Origin: Microvirga terrae
GTDB taxonomy: Bacteria; Pseudomonadota; Alphaproteobacteria; Rhizobiales; Beijerinckiaceae
Length of the DNA stretch: 64,000 bases
Assembly: GCF_013307435.2 (NCBI RefSeq)
Contig: NZ_CP102845.1
Coordinates: forward strand, 2,489,001 to 2,553,000
Direction of reading: 5' to 3'
Shown here: positions 17,601-26,943 of the stretch, piece after piece
Numbering within the stretch: position 1 is the first letter of the stretch
How the letters are laid out: the number at the start of each line of letters is the position of its first letter
Notes under the pieces: generated by a model
Seen by the model: only the letters and a program-made list of their open reading frames with translations
What the model was told of the DNA's origin: nothing
Databases searched by the model: none
Translations under genes and position numbers: made by a program

Positions 17601-18296
17601 TTACTTCTCAGCCTGGCCATAGGTCGCGGTCGCGCCGTGCTTGCGGAAGTAATGCCGGTCGAGGAGAGCCTGAGAAACCCCGGGCGCGTTCGGTTGCAGC
17701 GAGAACGTGTACATCGCCATGCGGGCCACGGCTTCCAGAACGACCGCGTTGTGAACGGCATCATCGGGCGTTCTGCCCCATGCGAAGGGGCCGTGGCCGG
17801 CCACGAGGGCGGCCGGCACCTCCATGGGGTCCCGGTTGCCGAAAGCATCCGTAATGGCCACGCCCGTGGCACGGACGTAATCGTTCCTGATCTCGTCGGC
17901 CGTCAGCTCCCGGGTGATCGGGACCGGTCCGTAGAAATAATCGGCATGAGTGGTGCCGAGTGCCGGGATTGGACGACAGGCCTGCGCCCAGGCAACTGCG
18001 TGTTCGGAATGGGTATGCACCACGCCGCCGATCTGCGGAAAGGACTTATAGAGGTGGATGTGGGTGTCGAGGTCCGAGGAGGGGCGCAACTCGCCCCAGA
18101 CGACCTTGCCGTCGAAATCCGCGACGACGAGATCGTCGGCCTTCATGCGCTCGTAGGGCACGCCGCTCGGCTTGATGACGACAAGGTTGTCCTCGCGGCT
18201 GATGCCGCTGACGTTGCCGAACGTGTAAAGGACCAGGCCGCGGCGCACCACTTCCAGATTGGCTTCCAGAACCTGCTCGCGCAGCTGCTTCAACAT
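17601..18296 (-). CDS. araD: L-ribulose-5-phosphate 4-epimerase
   Basis: A class II aldolase-family zinc enzyme converting L-ribulose-5-phosphate to D-xylulose-5-phosphate. From the ATG at 18296 it has 231 residues, the same as E. coli AraD. Conserved pieces are LYTFGNVSGISRE, KPSGVPYE, the metal-binding HTHSEHAVAWAQ and a later histidine in VAGHGPFAWG. An earlier frame to 18338 adds residues overlapping the upstream hairpin and was not used. It lies between the binding-protein gene and araB in the sugar operon. Confidence 0.92.
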   Translation of the reverse strand: MLKQLREQVLEANLEVVRRGLVLYTFGNVSGISREDNLVVIKPSGVPYERMKADDLVVADFDGKVVWGELRPSSDLDTHIHLYKSFPQIGGVVHTHSEHAVAWAQACRPIPALGTTHADYFYGPVPITRELTADEIRNDYVRATGVAITDAFGNRDPMEVPAALVAGHGPFAWGRTPDDAVHNAVVLEAVARMAMYTFSLQPNAPGVSQALLDRHYFRKHGATATYGQAEK

Positions 18297-18329
18297 CGGG
18301 GCGGCTCCTGATGGCCCATGAAAGGAAAA

Positions 18330-18357
18330 GGCGGCCACAGCTCGCGCCGTGGCCGCC
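18330..18357 (-). terminator. intercistronic hairpin between binding protein and araD
   Basis: A perfect nine-base stem GGCGGCCAC / GTGGCCGCC, followed on the minus strand by TTTTCC. It lies just after the binding-protein stop. It probably lowers read-through and stabilises the upstream message, giving more binding protein than enzymes. Confidence 0.65.
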
Positions 18358-18372
18358 GAATGTCAAATGAAA

Positions 18373-19308
18373 TCAGCGGACGGCCTGCCAGCCTTTGTAG
18401 TCCTTGATGTTGTCGGCCGTGATCAGCTTCGGCTCGAGCAGAATCACGTTTTTCTCGGGCTTCTTGCCGTTCACGATGCCGACCGCGAGCTCATAGGACT
18501 GGGCGGCCATGACGTAGGGGTCCTGGGAGGCCGAGGCCTTGATCAGGGAGTTGCCCGACTTCAGCTCGGTCTCGATGTCCGGGGCCCCGTCGACCGCCGT
18601 GATGATGAACTCGTTGCGGTTGAGCTGCTTGGCGGCCAGGTTTATGCCGATGGCGGTCGGATCGTTGATCGCGAACACGGCATCGACCTTCGGGAAGCGG
18701 GTCAGCAGGCTCTGACCGACGGCAAAGCCGCCTTCACGGGAGCCCTTGGCGTCCTGGTTGTCCGAGAGAACCTTGATGTCCGGGAACTTGGAGAAGACGT
18801 TCTTGCAGCCCTTTACGCGATCCGTGATCGACGAGACCTGCGGGCCGTTCACGATGAGAACGTCGCCCTTGCCCTTGAGATGGTCGGCAATGTACTGGCA
18901 GGCGAGTTCACCCGCCTTGACGTTGTCCGTCATCACCGTGACGTCGGCTCCGGCGGCCGCCACGTCGAACGCCGCCACGACCATGCCGCCCGCCTGGGCG
19001 CGCTTGACCGACGGCTCGATGGCCTTGGGGTCGACCGCGTTGATCATCACGATGTCCGTCCCGGCCGCCGTGAAGTTGTCCATCTGGGTGAATTGCTTGT
19101 TCAGGTCGTAGTCCGCCGACACGGACGTGATCTTGGCCCCGGGAGTGATCTCCTTGGCCTTGGCCTCGATGCCCTTGATGGTCGCGACGAAGAACGGGTT
19201 GCCGAGAAGGCCGACCGAGATGCCGACGTTCTTGACGTCCTTGGCGTAGGCCGGAGCGGCCAGGCCGGCAACGACGGCAAGGCCGAGTGTGAGACGGGAA
19301 AGTGCCAT
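18373..19308 (-). CDS. sugar ABC transporter substrate-binding protein (ribose type)
   Basis: A periplasmic binding protein of 311 residues with a clear signal peptide (MALSRLTLGLAVVAGLAAPAYA, cleavage before KDV). The mature part follows the periplasmic-binding-protein-4 pattern: VGISVGLLGNPFFVATIKG at the start, DIVMINAVDPKAI in the first lobe, VFAINDPTAIGI, and FIITAVDGAPD near the end. The ATG at 19308 follows TTGGAGGAACCC. Gene order with a permease and a double ATPase identifies a CUT2-type importer. The likely ligand is a pentose or ketose, judging from the kinases in the operon. Confidence 0.9.
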   Translation of the reverse strand: MALSRLTLGLAVVAGLAAPAYAKDVKNVGISVGLLGNPFFVATIKGIEAKAKEITPGAKITSVSADYDLNKQFTQMDNFTAAGTDIVMINAVDPKAIEPSVKRAQAGGMVVAAFDVAAAGADVTVMTDNVKAGELACQYIADHLKGKGDVLIVNGPQVSSITDRVKGCKNVFSKFPDIKVLSDNQDAKGSREGGFAVGQSLLTRFPKVDAVFAINDPTAIGINLAAKQLNRNEFIITAVDGAPDIETELKSGNSLIKASASQDPYVMAAQSYELAVGIVNGKKPEKNVILLEPKLITADNIKDYKGWQAVR

Positions 19309-19435
19309 GGGTTCCTCCAAGTATCCTTTGCAAGTGTCCCTTACGGGTGTCTTAGGCTCCGCGCCCCCGGGACCTGTGCTTGCCTTCCGGGGATCGCATA
19401 TACGAGCGCCCGAGACGGGCGCTGGTATTCCTTGA

Positions 19436-20467
19436 TCAGGTGCGCGCCGATCCCTTGAGGCGGTAGCGGTCGAGCGCCACGGCCCCGATGATCACGAGCC
19501 CCTTGATGATGAACTGCCAGATGTCAGAGACGCCCACCAGGATCAGGCCGTTCGACAGGATGGCGATGATGAGCGCGCCGATGAGGGTGCCCCAGATCGA
19601 CCCGATGCCGCCCACGAAGCTGGTGCCACCGAGGATCACGGCCGCGATGGCATCGAGTTCGTAGGACTGCCCAAGCTGCAATCCGTTCGCGGCGAAAAGG
19701 CGTGCCGCCGACATGACGCCGCCGAGACCCGCCGCCAGCCCCGAAAAGGCATAGACGAAGAGCAGCACCGCCCAGACCTTGATGCCGGTCAGGCGCGCGG
19801 CGTCCGGGTTGCCGCCGACCGCGTAGATATGAACGCCGAGAACCGTTCTTCGAAGGATGAACCAGGAAATGATCACGACCGCGAAGGCGATCCACACCAA
19901 CCAGGGCAGGCCAAACAGCGTGCCGTTGCCGATGAACGCAAAGGGAAGCTGCGGATTGAACTGGGTCGTGTCCCCGCCGAGAAGGCGTGCCAAACCGCGC
20001 ACGGCGGTCAGGGAGCCCAGGGTCACGATAAAGGGCGGCAGCTTCGCGAAAGCGATGAGCGCACCGTTCACCAGGCCAAGGCCCAAACCCGCCAGAAGGG
20101 CAGCGGGAATTCCGAGCATGCCCCATTCCGGGATCAGGGAGCCCAGGATCGCCACCATGGCGGCAGCGGCCAGGATCGAGCCGACGGACAAATCGATGCC
20201 GCCGGTCAGGATCACGAAGGTCATGCCAGCCGCCAGCACGGTGTTGATCGAGGCCTGCTGCATCACGATCGAGAGGTTCTGGAAACTCAGGAACCGACCG
20301 GACATGAGCTCGAACACGATACCCAGGATGATGAGCACCGGCAGCATGCCGATGGCCTGCAGGGTCGAGCGCCAGGCGAGGCGGCGCTGAAGGCTTTGCT
20401 GCGCCGCATCGGCGCCTTTGACTCCGGTCGCTTGCATGCCGGCGCTGGACTCGTTCGGGGATGTCAT
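19436..20467 (-). CDS. sugar ABC transporter permease (RbsC-like)
   Basis: A 343-residue inner-membrane permease of the BPD_transp_2 family with eight to ten hydrophobic helices. The segment [23 protein letters not shown] is the family signature. A second landmark is [21 protein letters not shown] near the C-terminus. A soluble N-terminal extension of about 30 residues precedes the first helix. The start overlaps the ATPase stop as ATGA, so the two are translationally coupled. It forms the channel of the CUT2 importer. Confidence 0.92.
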   Translation of the reverse strand: MTSPNESSAGMQATGVKGADAAQQSLQRRLAWRSTLQAIGMLPVLIILGIVFELMSGRFLSFQNLSIVMQQASINTVLAAGMTFVILTGGIDLSVGSILAAAAMVAILGSLIPEWGMLGIPAALLAGLGLGLVNGALIAFAKLPPFIVTLGSLTAVRGLARLLGGDTTQFNPQLPFAFIGNGTLFGLPWLVWIAFAVVIISWFILRRTVLGVHIYAVGGNPDAARLTGIKVWAVLLFVYAFSGLAAGLGGVMSAARLFAANGLQLGQSYELDAIAAVILGGTSFVGGIGSIWGTLIGALIIAILSNGLILVGVSDIWQFIIKGLVIIGAVALDRYRLKGSART

Positions 20468-21993
20468 TCGGCCGCTTCCCTTACACCTGTCGCGATGGTG
20501 ATGATGTTTTCCTGCGTCACGGGCGGGTGACCGGCTCCGCCGACCTCGCCGGCAAGCCGGCCCTCTCGCATGACGAGCACCCGGTCACAGATGCCGACGA
20601 TCTCCGGCAGCTCGCTGGAGATCACGATGACTCCGACACCGTTGCGGGCCAAGCTGTCGATCAGACGGTAGATCTCCGACTTGGCCCCGATGTCGACGCC
20701 GCGCGTGGGCTCGTCCAGGATGAGGACCTTCGGCTTCGTCTCAAGCAGGCGCGACAGCAGGACCTTCTGCTGGTTGCCGCCCGAGAGGCTGCCGACCGGC
20801 ACCACGTCGCCTGCTACACGAATGCCGAGCGCCCGGATTGCCGCCGCTGCTCTCTGCTTGGCGGCTTTCAGGTTCAGGACGCCGCCCGTGCGCGCATCGC
20901 GGCTCAGCACGTTCACATTCACGTTGTCCCGGACGGTCAGGTCGAGGAAGAGGCCGAGGTTCTTGCGATCCTCGGTTAGATAGACGACACCGGCCTCGAT
21001 GGCGTCCTCCGGCTCGTCGATCGAAAGACGCTTGCCTTGCAGGAAGACCTCGCCGCTCGTACGAGGATCGGCTCCGTAGATGAGGCGTGCGAGTTCGGTG
21101 CGGCCCGCTCCGACCAGGCCCGCGATACCGAGAACCTCGCCCTCATGCAGCTCGAACGAACAATCGTGCACGCGCACACCGTCACCCATGTTGCGAACGG
21201 CGAACATCACGGGGCCGCGGCTCTGGTGGGCGTCGTGCTCCTTCTTGTAGAACGATGAGAGGTCCCGGCCGACCATCATTTGAACGAGGCGCTCGGCCGA
21301 GATTTCGTCGCCCACGAGCGTGCCGACATAGGAGCCGTCGCGGAGCACCGAGACCCTCTCGGCCAGCTCGTAGATCTCGGCCATCCGATGGCTGATATAG
21401 ATGATGGCGAGCCCTTCCGCCCGAAGCTGCCGCACGAGGGCGAACATCGCCTCGGTCTCGCGGGAGGATAGGGAGGTCGTGGGCTCGTCCATGACCAGGA
21501 TGCGGGAATTCGCGATGAGTGCGCGGGCGATCTCCACGAGCTGCCGCTCAGCCATGGACAATTCGCTGACCTTGGTGGTCGCCTTGAAGTGCACGCCGAG
21601 ACGTTCCAGCACCGTCTGGCAGGCCTTCTCCATGGAGCGACGGTCGACCATCGGACCCGACGTATGCTCCCGCCCGAGCAGCATGTTCTCCGCCACGCTC
21701 AGGTTGGGGGCGAGTGAGAGCTCCTGATAGATGATGGAGATGCCGTGGTGGCGTGCCGTCAGCGGTCCGTCGATCGTAACGGGCTGCGCGTTGATCCGGA
21801 TCTCCCCGCCCGAATCGGCCTGGTAGGCGCCGGACAGGATCTTCATCAGCGTCGACTTGCCGGCGCCGTTCTCTCCCATGAGAGCATGGATCTCGCCGGG
21901 ATACACGGTGAGGGAGACGTTCGAGAGTGCCTTCACGCCCGGGAACGTCTTGGAGATGTCCTTCATCTCGAGGATCGGAGCGGATCCTGTCAT
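20464..21993 (-). CDS. sugar ABC transporter ATP-binding protein (RbsA-like, two ABC domains)
   Basis: A 509-residue ATPase with two tandem nucleotide-binding domains, as in RbsA/XylG/AraG. The first has Walker [10 protein letters not shown], signature-like [15 protein letters not shown] and Walker [12 protein letters not shown]. The second has the degenerate loop [16 protein letters not shown], signature [15 protein letters not shown] and Walker [13 protein letters not shown]. The asymmetry between a canonical and a degenerate Walker A is normal for this family. It is the first gene of the importer part of the operon; 257 bases of non-coding DNA precede it. Confidence 0.93.
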   Translation of the reverse strand: MTGSAPILEMKDISKTFPGVKALSNVSLTVYPGEIHALMGENGAGKSTLMKILSGAYQADSGGEIRINAQPVTIDGPLTARHHGISIIYQELSLAPNLSVAENMLLGREHTSGPMVDRRSMEKACQTVLERLGVHFKATTKVSELSMAERQLVEIARALIANSRILVMDEPTTSLSSRETEAMFALVRQLRAEGLAIIYISHRMAEIYELAERVSVLRDGSYVGTLVGDEISAERLVQMMVGRDLSSFYKKEHDAHQSRGPVMFAVRNMGDGVRVHDCSFELHEGEVLGIAGLVGAGRTELARLIYGADPRTSGEVFLQGKRLSIDEPEDAIEAGVVYLTEDRKNLGLFLDLTVRDNVNVNVLSRDARTGGVLNLKAAKQRAAAAIRALGIRVAGDVVPVGSLSGGNQQKVLLSRLLETKPKVLILDEPTRGVDIGAKSEIYRLIDSLARNGVGVIVISSELPEIVGICDRVLVMREGRLAGEVGGAGHPPVTQENIITIATGVREAAE

Positions 21994-22250
21994 TGGCGTT
22001 TCCCTAAAGGCGCTTTGTTCAAGCGGCAGTTTTCAGCCTTGAATTCTGAAGACTCTATCATGCCAAAAGTTGGACCGGATCAGAAGGGATTGTGACTGCC
22101 CTAAATGCTTCATTTCAATCGCGTTTCAATCCCTCCTTTTTAGCCGTGGACGACAGCCCACAACTTTTCGCGTGCATTGACAGTCGTCTGCGTCACCGAA
22201 CAGATGTCATAGCTACATTGTAACGATGATGGGGGTTGCTCTAGGTTCTG

Positions 22251-23720
22251 TCAGTGTCGCGTGAATTCCGGCTTCAATGCGCGATAAAGGCTGCGAAAAG
22301 CCTCGATCCGCGGACCATAGAGTTCAACGAGGCGGGAGTCGGGCTCAATCGTCTCGAGGATGTCGGGCGGCGTGCAGACGGCTTCAGGCATTTCCGCGGT
22401 CACGGCGAGCCGTGCAAGGCGGGCGGCCCCGAAGGCCGGTCCCTTGTCGCTGCCCCGATACCGCAGCATGGGAACGTTCAGGACGTTCGCGAAAATTCTG
22501 GCCCAGAAGACGCTTCGGGATCCGCCGCCGATCATGCCCGCGTAGGTGAGGGGCGTACCAGCCTGCTCGAGGCATTGCTTCGCGTCGGCAAAACTGAACG
22601 CGACACCTTCCAGGATGGCCTGTACCAGATCGGTCTGGTCGGTCTGGGGCGAAAGACCGAAGAAGACGCCGCGTGCGTAGGGATCGTTGTGAGGGGTCCG
22701 CTCGCCGGCGAGGTAAGGCAGGAAAAGAACAGCGGAGGGCTTGCGATACGCGGCTTCGGTTTCCCGGAGCAATTCGTCGATGTCCCTCTTCAGGAGATGG
22801 GCGCCCCACGCCAGGCAGCTTGCTGCATTCAGCATTGCAGCCATCTGAAACCATCGTCCCGGGACCGCGTGACAAAAGGAATGAACCACGGCCTCGGGCG
22901 CCGGGCTGAAGTCCCGGGTGGTGACGAAAAGCTGCCCGGAGGTCCCGAGAGAGATGAAGGCCGAGCCATCCTCGATGGCACCGAGCCCAACCGCGCCGGC
23001 AGCCGCATCGCCTGCGCCGCCTGCCACCACCACGTCGTTTCGCAGCCCCCAACGCCCAGCCATATCGGCGCGCAACGTACCGGAGGGCTGTGAGCCTTCG
23101 ACAAGTCTCGGCATGTGGTCACGGGTGAGGCCGGTCGCCGCCAGTGCAGCATCGGACCAATCGCGCTTGGCTTCGTCCAGCCACCAGGTGCCGGCCGCAT
23201 CGGACATGTCCGTCACGGTCTCGCCGGTGAGTTTGAACCGGATATAATCCTTGGGCAGCATCACCTTGCGCACGGCCCGAAAGATGTCGGGTTCATGCCG
23301 GGCCAGCCAGACGAGCTTCGGAGCGGTGAAGCCGGGCATGGGGATTACGCCCATGGCGTGGGAGAGCTCCGGATGCTTGTCCGCCAGTTCCTGCGCCTCC
23401 CGGAATGAGCGGCCATCGTTCCAGAGGATTGCCGGACGAAGGGGGTGACCGTGTTCGTCGAGCAGCACGGCGCCATGCATTTGCCCCGAGAGGCCAATGC
23501 CGCGGATGTCGGAGAGTGCCGTGGCCGCCTGGGCTCGAAGCTGATCGAGCGCGGTCTGCACGGCCTCCCACCAGGCTTCGGGATCCTGTTCCGACCAGAG
23601 ATCATGCGGCCTTGAGACATTGAGGGGAACGTCGGCCTCGGCAACCGCGGCCTGCGCATCATCGACAAGAATGGCTTTCACCGCTGAGGTGCCGACATCG
23701 ATACCGAGGTAATGAGCCAC
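22251..23720 (-). CDS. xylB: xylulokinase
   Basis: A 489-residue FGGY kinase phosphorylating D-xylulose. It begins HYLGIDVGTSAVKAILVDD and has the xylulokinase segment GLSGQMHGAVLLDEHG followed by RPAILWNDGRS. The C-terminal signature GGGSRSVFWARIFANVLNVP completes the second domain. I chose the GTG at 23720 because AAGGAG lies eight bases before it and the length then equals E. coli XylB (484). The longer frame to 23834 is not family-like. It lies upstream of the ABC operon on the same strand with a 257-base gap, so it may have its own promoter. No xylose isomerase is adjacent. Confidence 0.9.
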   Translation of the reverse strand: MAHYLGIDVGTSAVKAILVDDAQAAVAEADVPLNVSRPHDLWSEQDPEAWWEAVQTALDQLRAQAATALSDIRGIGLSGQMHGAVLLDEHGHPLRPAILWNDGRSFREAQELADKHPELSHAMGVIPMPGFTAPKLVWLARHEPDIFRAVRKVMLPKDYIRFKLTGETVTDMSDAAGTWWLDEAKRDWSDAALAATGLTRDHMPRLVEGSQPSGTLRADMAGRWGLRNDVVVAGGAGDAAAGAVGLGAIEDGSAFISLGTSGQLFVTTRDFSPAPEAVVHSFCHAVPGRWFQMAAMLNAASCLAWGAHLLKRDIDELLRETEAAYRKPSAVLFLPYLAGERTPHNDPYARGVFFGLSPQTDQTDLVQAILEGVAFSFADAKQCLEQAGTPLTYAGMIGGGSRSVFWARIFANVLNVPMLRYRGSDKGPAFGAARLARLAVTAEMPEAVCTPPDILETIEPDSRLVELYGPRIEAFRSLYRALKPEFTRH

Positions 23721-23903
23721 GCCGCATGCTCCTTGGATGGTCGTCGGCCTTGGTTTGGCCGCATGTTCGGAGGAGCATATAACCCAGCCTAGGCGCTTGG
23801 GCATACAGGAGATGATATCCAGAGGCGTGGCCATGAAAAAAACTCATGGTCGAAATGTCGCTCGGATATTTAAATGACGGCGGCATGCACCAAATAATTC
23901 CGC

Positions 23904-24620
23904 ATGCCAGAGAATTCCAAAAACCAGTCCGAGTTCACCCATCCCGACGCACCCACCTCGGCGGCTGCGCTGAGCGCTGCCGTGCGGCTGCATCTGGGAA
24001 AGCAACTGCGTGCCCTCTATGGCGATCCCGCGGAGGAGAAGCTGCCGCGCGACCTCGCCCGTCTCGCCGACCGCGTGGCCCAGGTCATCCGTGCTCATAC
24101 CGAGCCCGTCGACCAGGAGTTCATCAATGGCGTCATGGATGCATTGCCGAACCTGCGCGCCTTCGCTCTCTCCCTGACCGGGAAGGTCGATCAGGCGGAA
24201 GATCTGGTTCAGGACACCGTGCTCAAGGCCCTGACGAAGCAGGACACCTTCGAAGCCGGGACGAACCTTCAGGCCTGGCTCTTCACGATTTTGCGCAACG
24301 GCTTCTACTCGACCCACCGGAAGACCAGCCGCGAGGTCGAGGATGGGGACGGGACCCATGCGGCCAGCATGATCGCGATCCCCGACCAGGAGGATAAGCT
24401 GGCGCTTCAGGATCTCTCGACCGCGCTCGAGAAGCTGCCGCAGGAGCAGCGCGAAGCGATCATTCTCATCGGCGCCGAAGGGATGTCCTACGAGGATGCC
24501 GCCGAGGCCCTCGGCGTGAAGGTCGGCACGATCAAGAGCCGGGTCAACAGGGCCCGCAACCGGCTCGCCGAGCTGATGGGAACGAGCCGCGCGGAGCACG
24601 ACCACTCTGCTGCGCTCTGA
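23904..24620 (+). CDS. EcfG-type sigma factor with N-terminal NepR-like domain
   Basis: A 238-residue ECF sigma factor of the alphaproteobacterial general stress (EcfG) type. Region 2 (about 78-140) reads LPNLRAFALSLTG...QAEDLVQDTVLKAL...NLQAWLFTILRNGFYSTHRK. Region 4 (about 170-225) reads LPQEQREAIILIGAEGMSYEDAAEALGVKVGTIKSRVNRARNRLAEL. Unlike usual EcfG proteins, which begin at region 2, it carries about 70 extra residues. Part of these, LGKQLRALYGDPAEEKLPRD with following LARLADRV (31-58), matches the NepR anti-sigma pattern. No separate nepR or phyR gene is nearby. If real, the sigma may be self-inhibited and released by PhyR. The ATG at 23904 is the only credible start upstream of this domain. 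Confidence 0.88.
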   Translation: MPENSKNQSEFTHPDAPTSAAALSAAVRLHLGKQLRALYGDPAEEKLPRDLARLADRVAQVIRAHTEPVDQEFINGVMDALPNLRAFALSLTGKVDQAEDLVQDTVLKALTKQDTFEAGTNLQAWLFTILRNGFYSTHRKTSREVEDGDGTHAASMIAIPDQEDKLALQDLSTALEKLPQEQREAIILIGAEGMSYEDAAEALGVKVGTIKSRVNRARNRLAELMGTSRAEHDHSAAL

Positions 24621-24822
24621 TCTCACCGGGCCAGCCGAGGATCTTTGGCTGGCCTGACACTCTCGTTCGGATCTCGACGATTCCGCACGCCGCGCCTTCC
24701 CGCCACGGTGCCTAAAATATCGGCGGCCGCACTAGCTCCCGTTTCGAACTTTTCCACAGGCTTCAAGGTTGAGCTTGTAGCTGGTGGGTGCTCGAAACCG
24801 CTCTTCTGCCAAGGAGGGGAGC

Positions 24823-25254
24823 ATGGAACACAGGCCTCTGTCCGAACTCAGTAGCGTCGCCGACCTGAAAATTCCCGAGGAAGTTCAAGCGCAGGTCCTA
24901 TCGAAGCGGGAGCGTCTCGACCGTTGGGTCGACCTGCTGGAGCAGGAGCCCGACCGTATTCTCAGGACCCTGGATGAGATTGAGTGGAAGCCGAGGGCGC
25001 AGCGTCGAGCGTTGCGCGCCGACGGCTCCGCCCTGACGGTGGCCTATTCCGACCCGGTGCTCCGTAGGGCAGGGCTCCTGAGCGACAGGTTCGGGGATGC
25101 CGTGGACTTCTTCGAGATCTCGGAGCACGACGCCCATATCGTTCTCTGCTCCTGCCATGGCGGCGAATCGATGCGCGCAGATGAAGCTGCACGCCGGGTA
25201 CGCGGCATTCGCTCCCCCAGCCTCTGGGCTCTCTATTTCGGCTGGTTTCGCTAG
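24823..25254 (+). CDS. hypothetical protein
   Basis: A 143-residue soluble protein with a very strong ribosome site (AAGGAGGGG) before the ATG at 24823. The first 60 residues are strongly helical and charged (VQAQVLSKRERLDRWVDLLEQ). A central part includes RALRADGSALTVAYSDPVLR, and the C-terminal third contains HIVLCSCHGGESM. No catalytic or metal motif is certain, although the CSCH could bind a metal. I do not recognise the family. The strong translation signal suggests an abundant product. Its place just after the stress sigma factor (202-base gap) may mean stress regulation, which is unproven. Confidence 0.72.
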   Translation: MEHRPLSELSSVADLKIPEEVQAQVLSKRERLDRWVDLLEQEPDRILRTLDEIEWKPRAQRRALRADGSALTVAYSDPVLRRAGLLSDRFGDAVDFFEISEHDAHIVLCSCHGGESMRADEAARRVRGIRSPSLWALYFGWFR

Positions 25255-25278
25255 CCGCTCGGCCGCCCTGGTTCGGGA

Positions 25279-26448
25279 TCAGTCCTTGTAGGGATCGAAC
25301 TCGCCAGGGCCGGCCATCGCGACGGCAAAGGGCCGGAGCGTGTGCTCGATTCCGATCGTGCCCTTGTGATAGGCGAGTACATCGTCGAGGCGCCGGTAGA
25401 CCATCGGGCTCTCGTCCACGTCGCCTCCGCGCAGGAGGATGCCCTTTTCGCGCAGCCAAGCATCCATCTCGTCGCGGGTGAACCGGGGAGGGCGCACCCA
25501 TTCTCCCGCCTTGTTCTTCTTGCCCTTCGCGTCCATGCGGCCGAAGAGGCGTCCTGCCCCATGAACGGTCGAATAGAGGCTGTCGGCGCTCTCCGGACCC
25601 TCGATTCCATGCAGGATGACCGCGTTGTCCCCCATGGATCCGCCGACGAAACCGCGCTGCCGCGGGAATGCCGGCGTCGCGCCCTTGCGGACAACCCAGT
25701 ACTCCCTGCCGCCATGGCTCTCCCGCCAGACGAAGTTGTGGTGGTTGTGAACCGTGTCCGTGACCCGGCCGCCGATGATCCGACGCACGCGCTCGACCAC
25801 CCATTCGCGCCCGGCATAGGCATAGAGCCCGCCGAGCTTCACGCCGGCAATGTAGCTGCGCCCGAGATCGCTATCCTGATGGACGAGGGCGGGATCGACC
25901 TCCATCCCGTCCTTCGCCCCGACCAAGGCAAGGTGTTTCGTGGTGATCTTGTGGCCAAGCCCTCTGGAGCCGAAATGCACCCCGATCCAGACATAACCTT
26001 CCTCGTCTTCGAATAGGTCGACGTAATGATTGCCGGAACCCACCGTCCCGAGCTGTCCCGATGCCAGCTTCTTGAGGTCTCGGACGCCGGCCTCCTCCCA
26101 GAGGGGGGATTCGAACAACTCATGGTCCACCGTGACGGCGTTCTTCTGCCCGATGCCGAAGCTGATGGCGCGTCCGATGTCAGACAGGATGCGCCCCGCC
26201 TGGGCGGCGACCTCCTCGTAGCGGGTGTCGAGCCGGACGGCCATGTTCCCGCATGCGATGTCGAACCCGACCCCACTGATGGAGACATGCTCCTCGTAGG
26301 CGATCACGCCGCCGATCGGATGCGCGTAGCCAAGGTGTCCGTCTGCGCAGAGCACGCCTTTGGCGGCGCTCCCGACCTCCATGCACCGGTCCAGCTGCCG
26401 GATCGTCTTCTCGTCATGCTCGCCAAAGATTCGGGTCTTTGCCGTCAA
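25279..26448 (-). CDS. RtcB family RNA ligase-like protein
   Basis: A 389-residue RtcB-family protein. In other organisms RtcB joins RNA 2',3'-cyclic-phosphate or 3'-phosphate ends to 5'-OH ends using GTP and Mn. Visible are GVGFDIACGNMAVRLDT (metal-binding Asp/Cys), LGTVGSGNHYVDL, HFGSRGLGHK and HGAGRLFGRMDAKG, the region with the guanylylated histidine. The start is TTG at 26448, preceded by CGGGAG; the longer frame to 26835 is Arg/Pro-rich and antisense in character. The next upstream gene on this strand stops 14 bases before it, so they share an operon. No rtcA or archease gene is adjacent. Confidence 0.86.
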   Translation of the reverse strand: MTAKTRIFGEHDEKTIRQLDRCMEVGSAAKGVLCADGHLGYAHPIGGVIAYEEHVSISGVGFDIACGNMAVRLDTRYEEVAAQAGRILSDIGRAISFGIGQKNAVTVDHELFESPLWEEAGVRDLKKLASGQLGTVGSGNHYVDLFEDEEGYVWIGVHFGSRGLGHKITTKHLALVGAKDGMEVDPALVHQDSDLGRSYIAGVKLGGLYAYAGREWVVERVRRIIGGRVTDTVHNHHNFVWRESHGGREYWVVRKGATPAFPRQRGFVGGSMGDNAVILHGIEGPESADSLYSTVHGAGRLFGRMDAKGKKNKAGEWVRPPRFTRDEMDAWLREKGILLRGGDVDESPMVYRRLDDVLAYHKGTIGIEHTLRPFAVAMAGPGEFDPYKD

Positions 26449-26462
26449 GATGGATCTCCCGG

Positions 26463-26747
26463 TTAGGGGCGGTTGTACCGCTCGCGCAGGCGCTCGATCT
26501 CGCGCTGCAGGGCATCGAGGCCACGCGCAACGTCCCTGCCCATGTTCTCGACGACGCCCGTTCCGGCGGCCACGTCCGGGCAATCCAGTGTCCCGTCCCG
26601 TCGGTGCCGGGGTGAGATGCCCCCTTGAGGGGTGAGCAGGTAGGCGCAGCCCGTATCCTCGTCCCGCCAGACGACGGGCTGGTCGAGAGCGGCAGCCGGA
26701 TATGCCGACAGAATAAGGATGGGAAGGGCGCACCAACGGAGAAACAT
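26463..26747 (-). CDS. small secreted protein of unknown function
   Basis: A 94-residue protein with a likely signal peptide (FLRWCALPILILSAYPAAA, cleavage near ALD). The mature part is about 70 residues. It has two cysteines in GCAYLL and DCPDV, which could form one disulfide, and a charged helical tail (DALQREIERLRERYNRP). I do not recognise a family. It starts the operon that continues with the RtcB-like gene 14 bases later. That combination of an exported protein and an RNA ligase has no obvious functional link. Confidence 0.65.
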   Translation of the reverse strand: MFLRWCALPILILSAYPAAALDQPVVWRDEDTGCAYLLTPQGGISPRHRRDGTLDCPDVAAGTGVVENMGRDVARGLDALQREIERLRERYNRP

Positions 26748-26943
26748 GGTCACGGCGAAAGCTCCAAAATGAACCTGTCCCTCCAGGGAATGCCAGCCCG
26801 CCGGCCCGTGTTCCTGCCAGCCGGCCCGCTACCATCCGTCAATTTGACTTCCCTTCCGGTTTAGGGGACATCACGCGGTTTGATCGACCTGTGCCGATGG
26901 GATATCCCGTCAGAACGCAGGATTGCCCGCCCCGGAGTCATCG

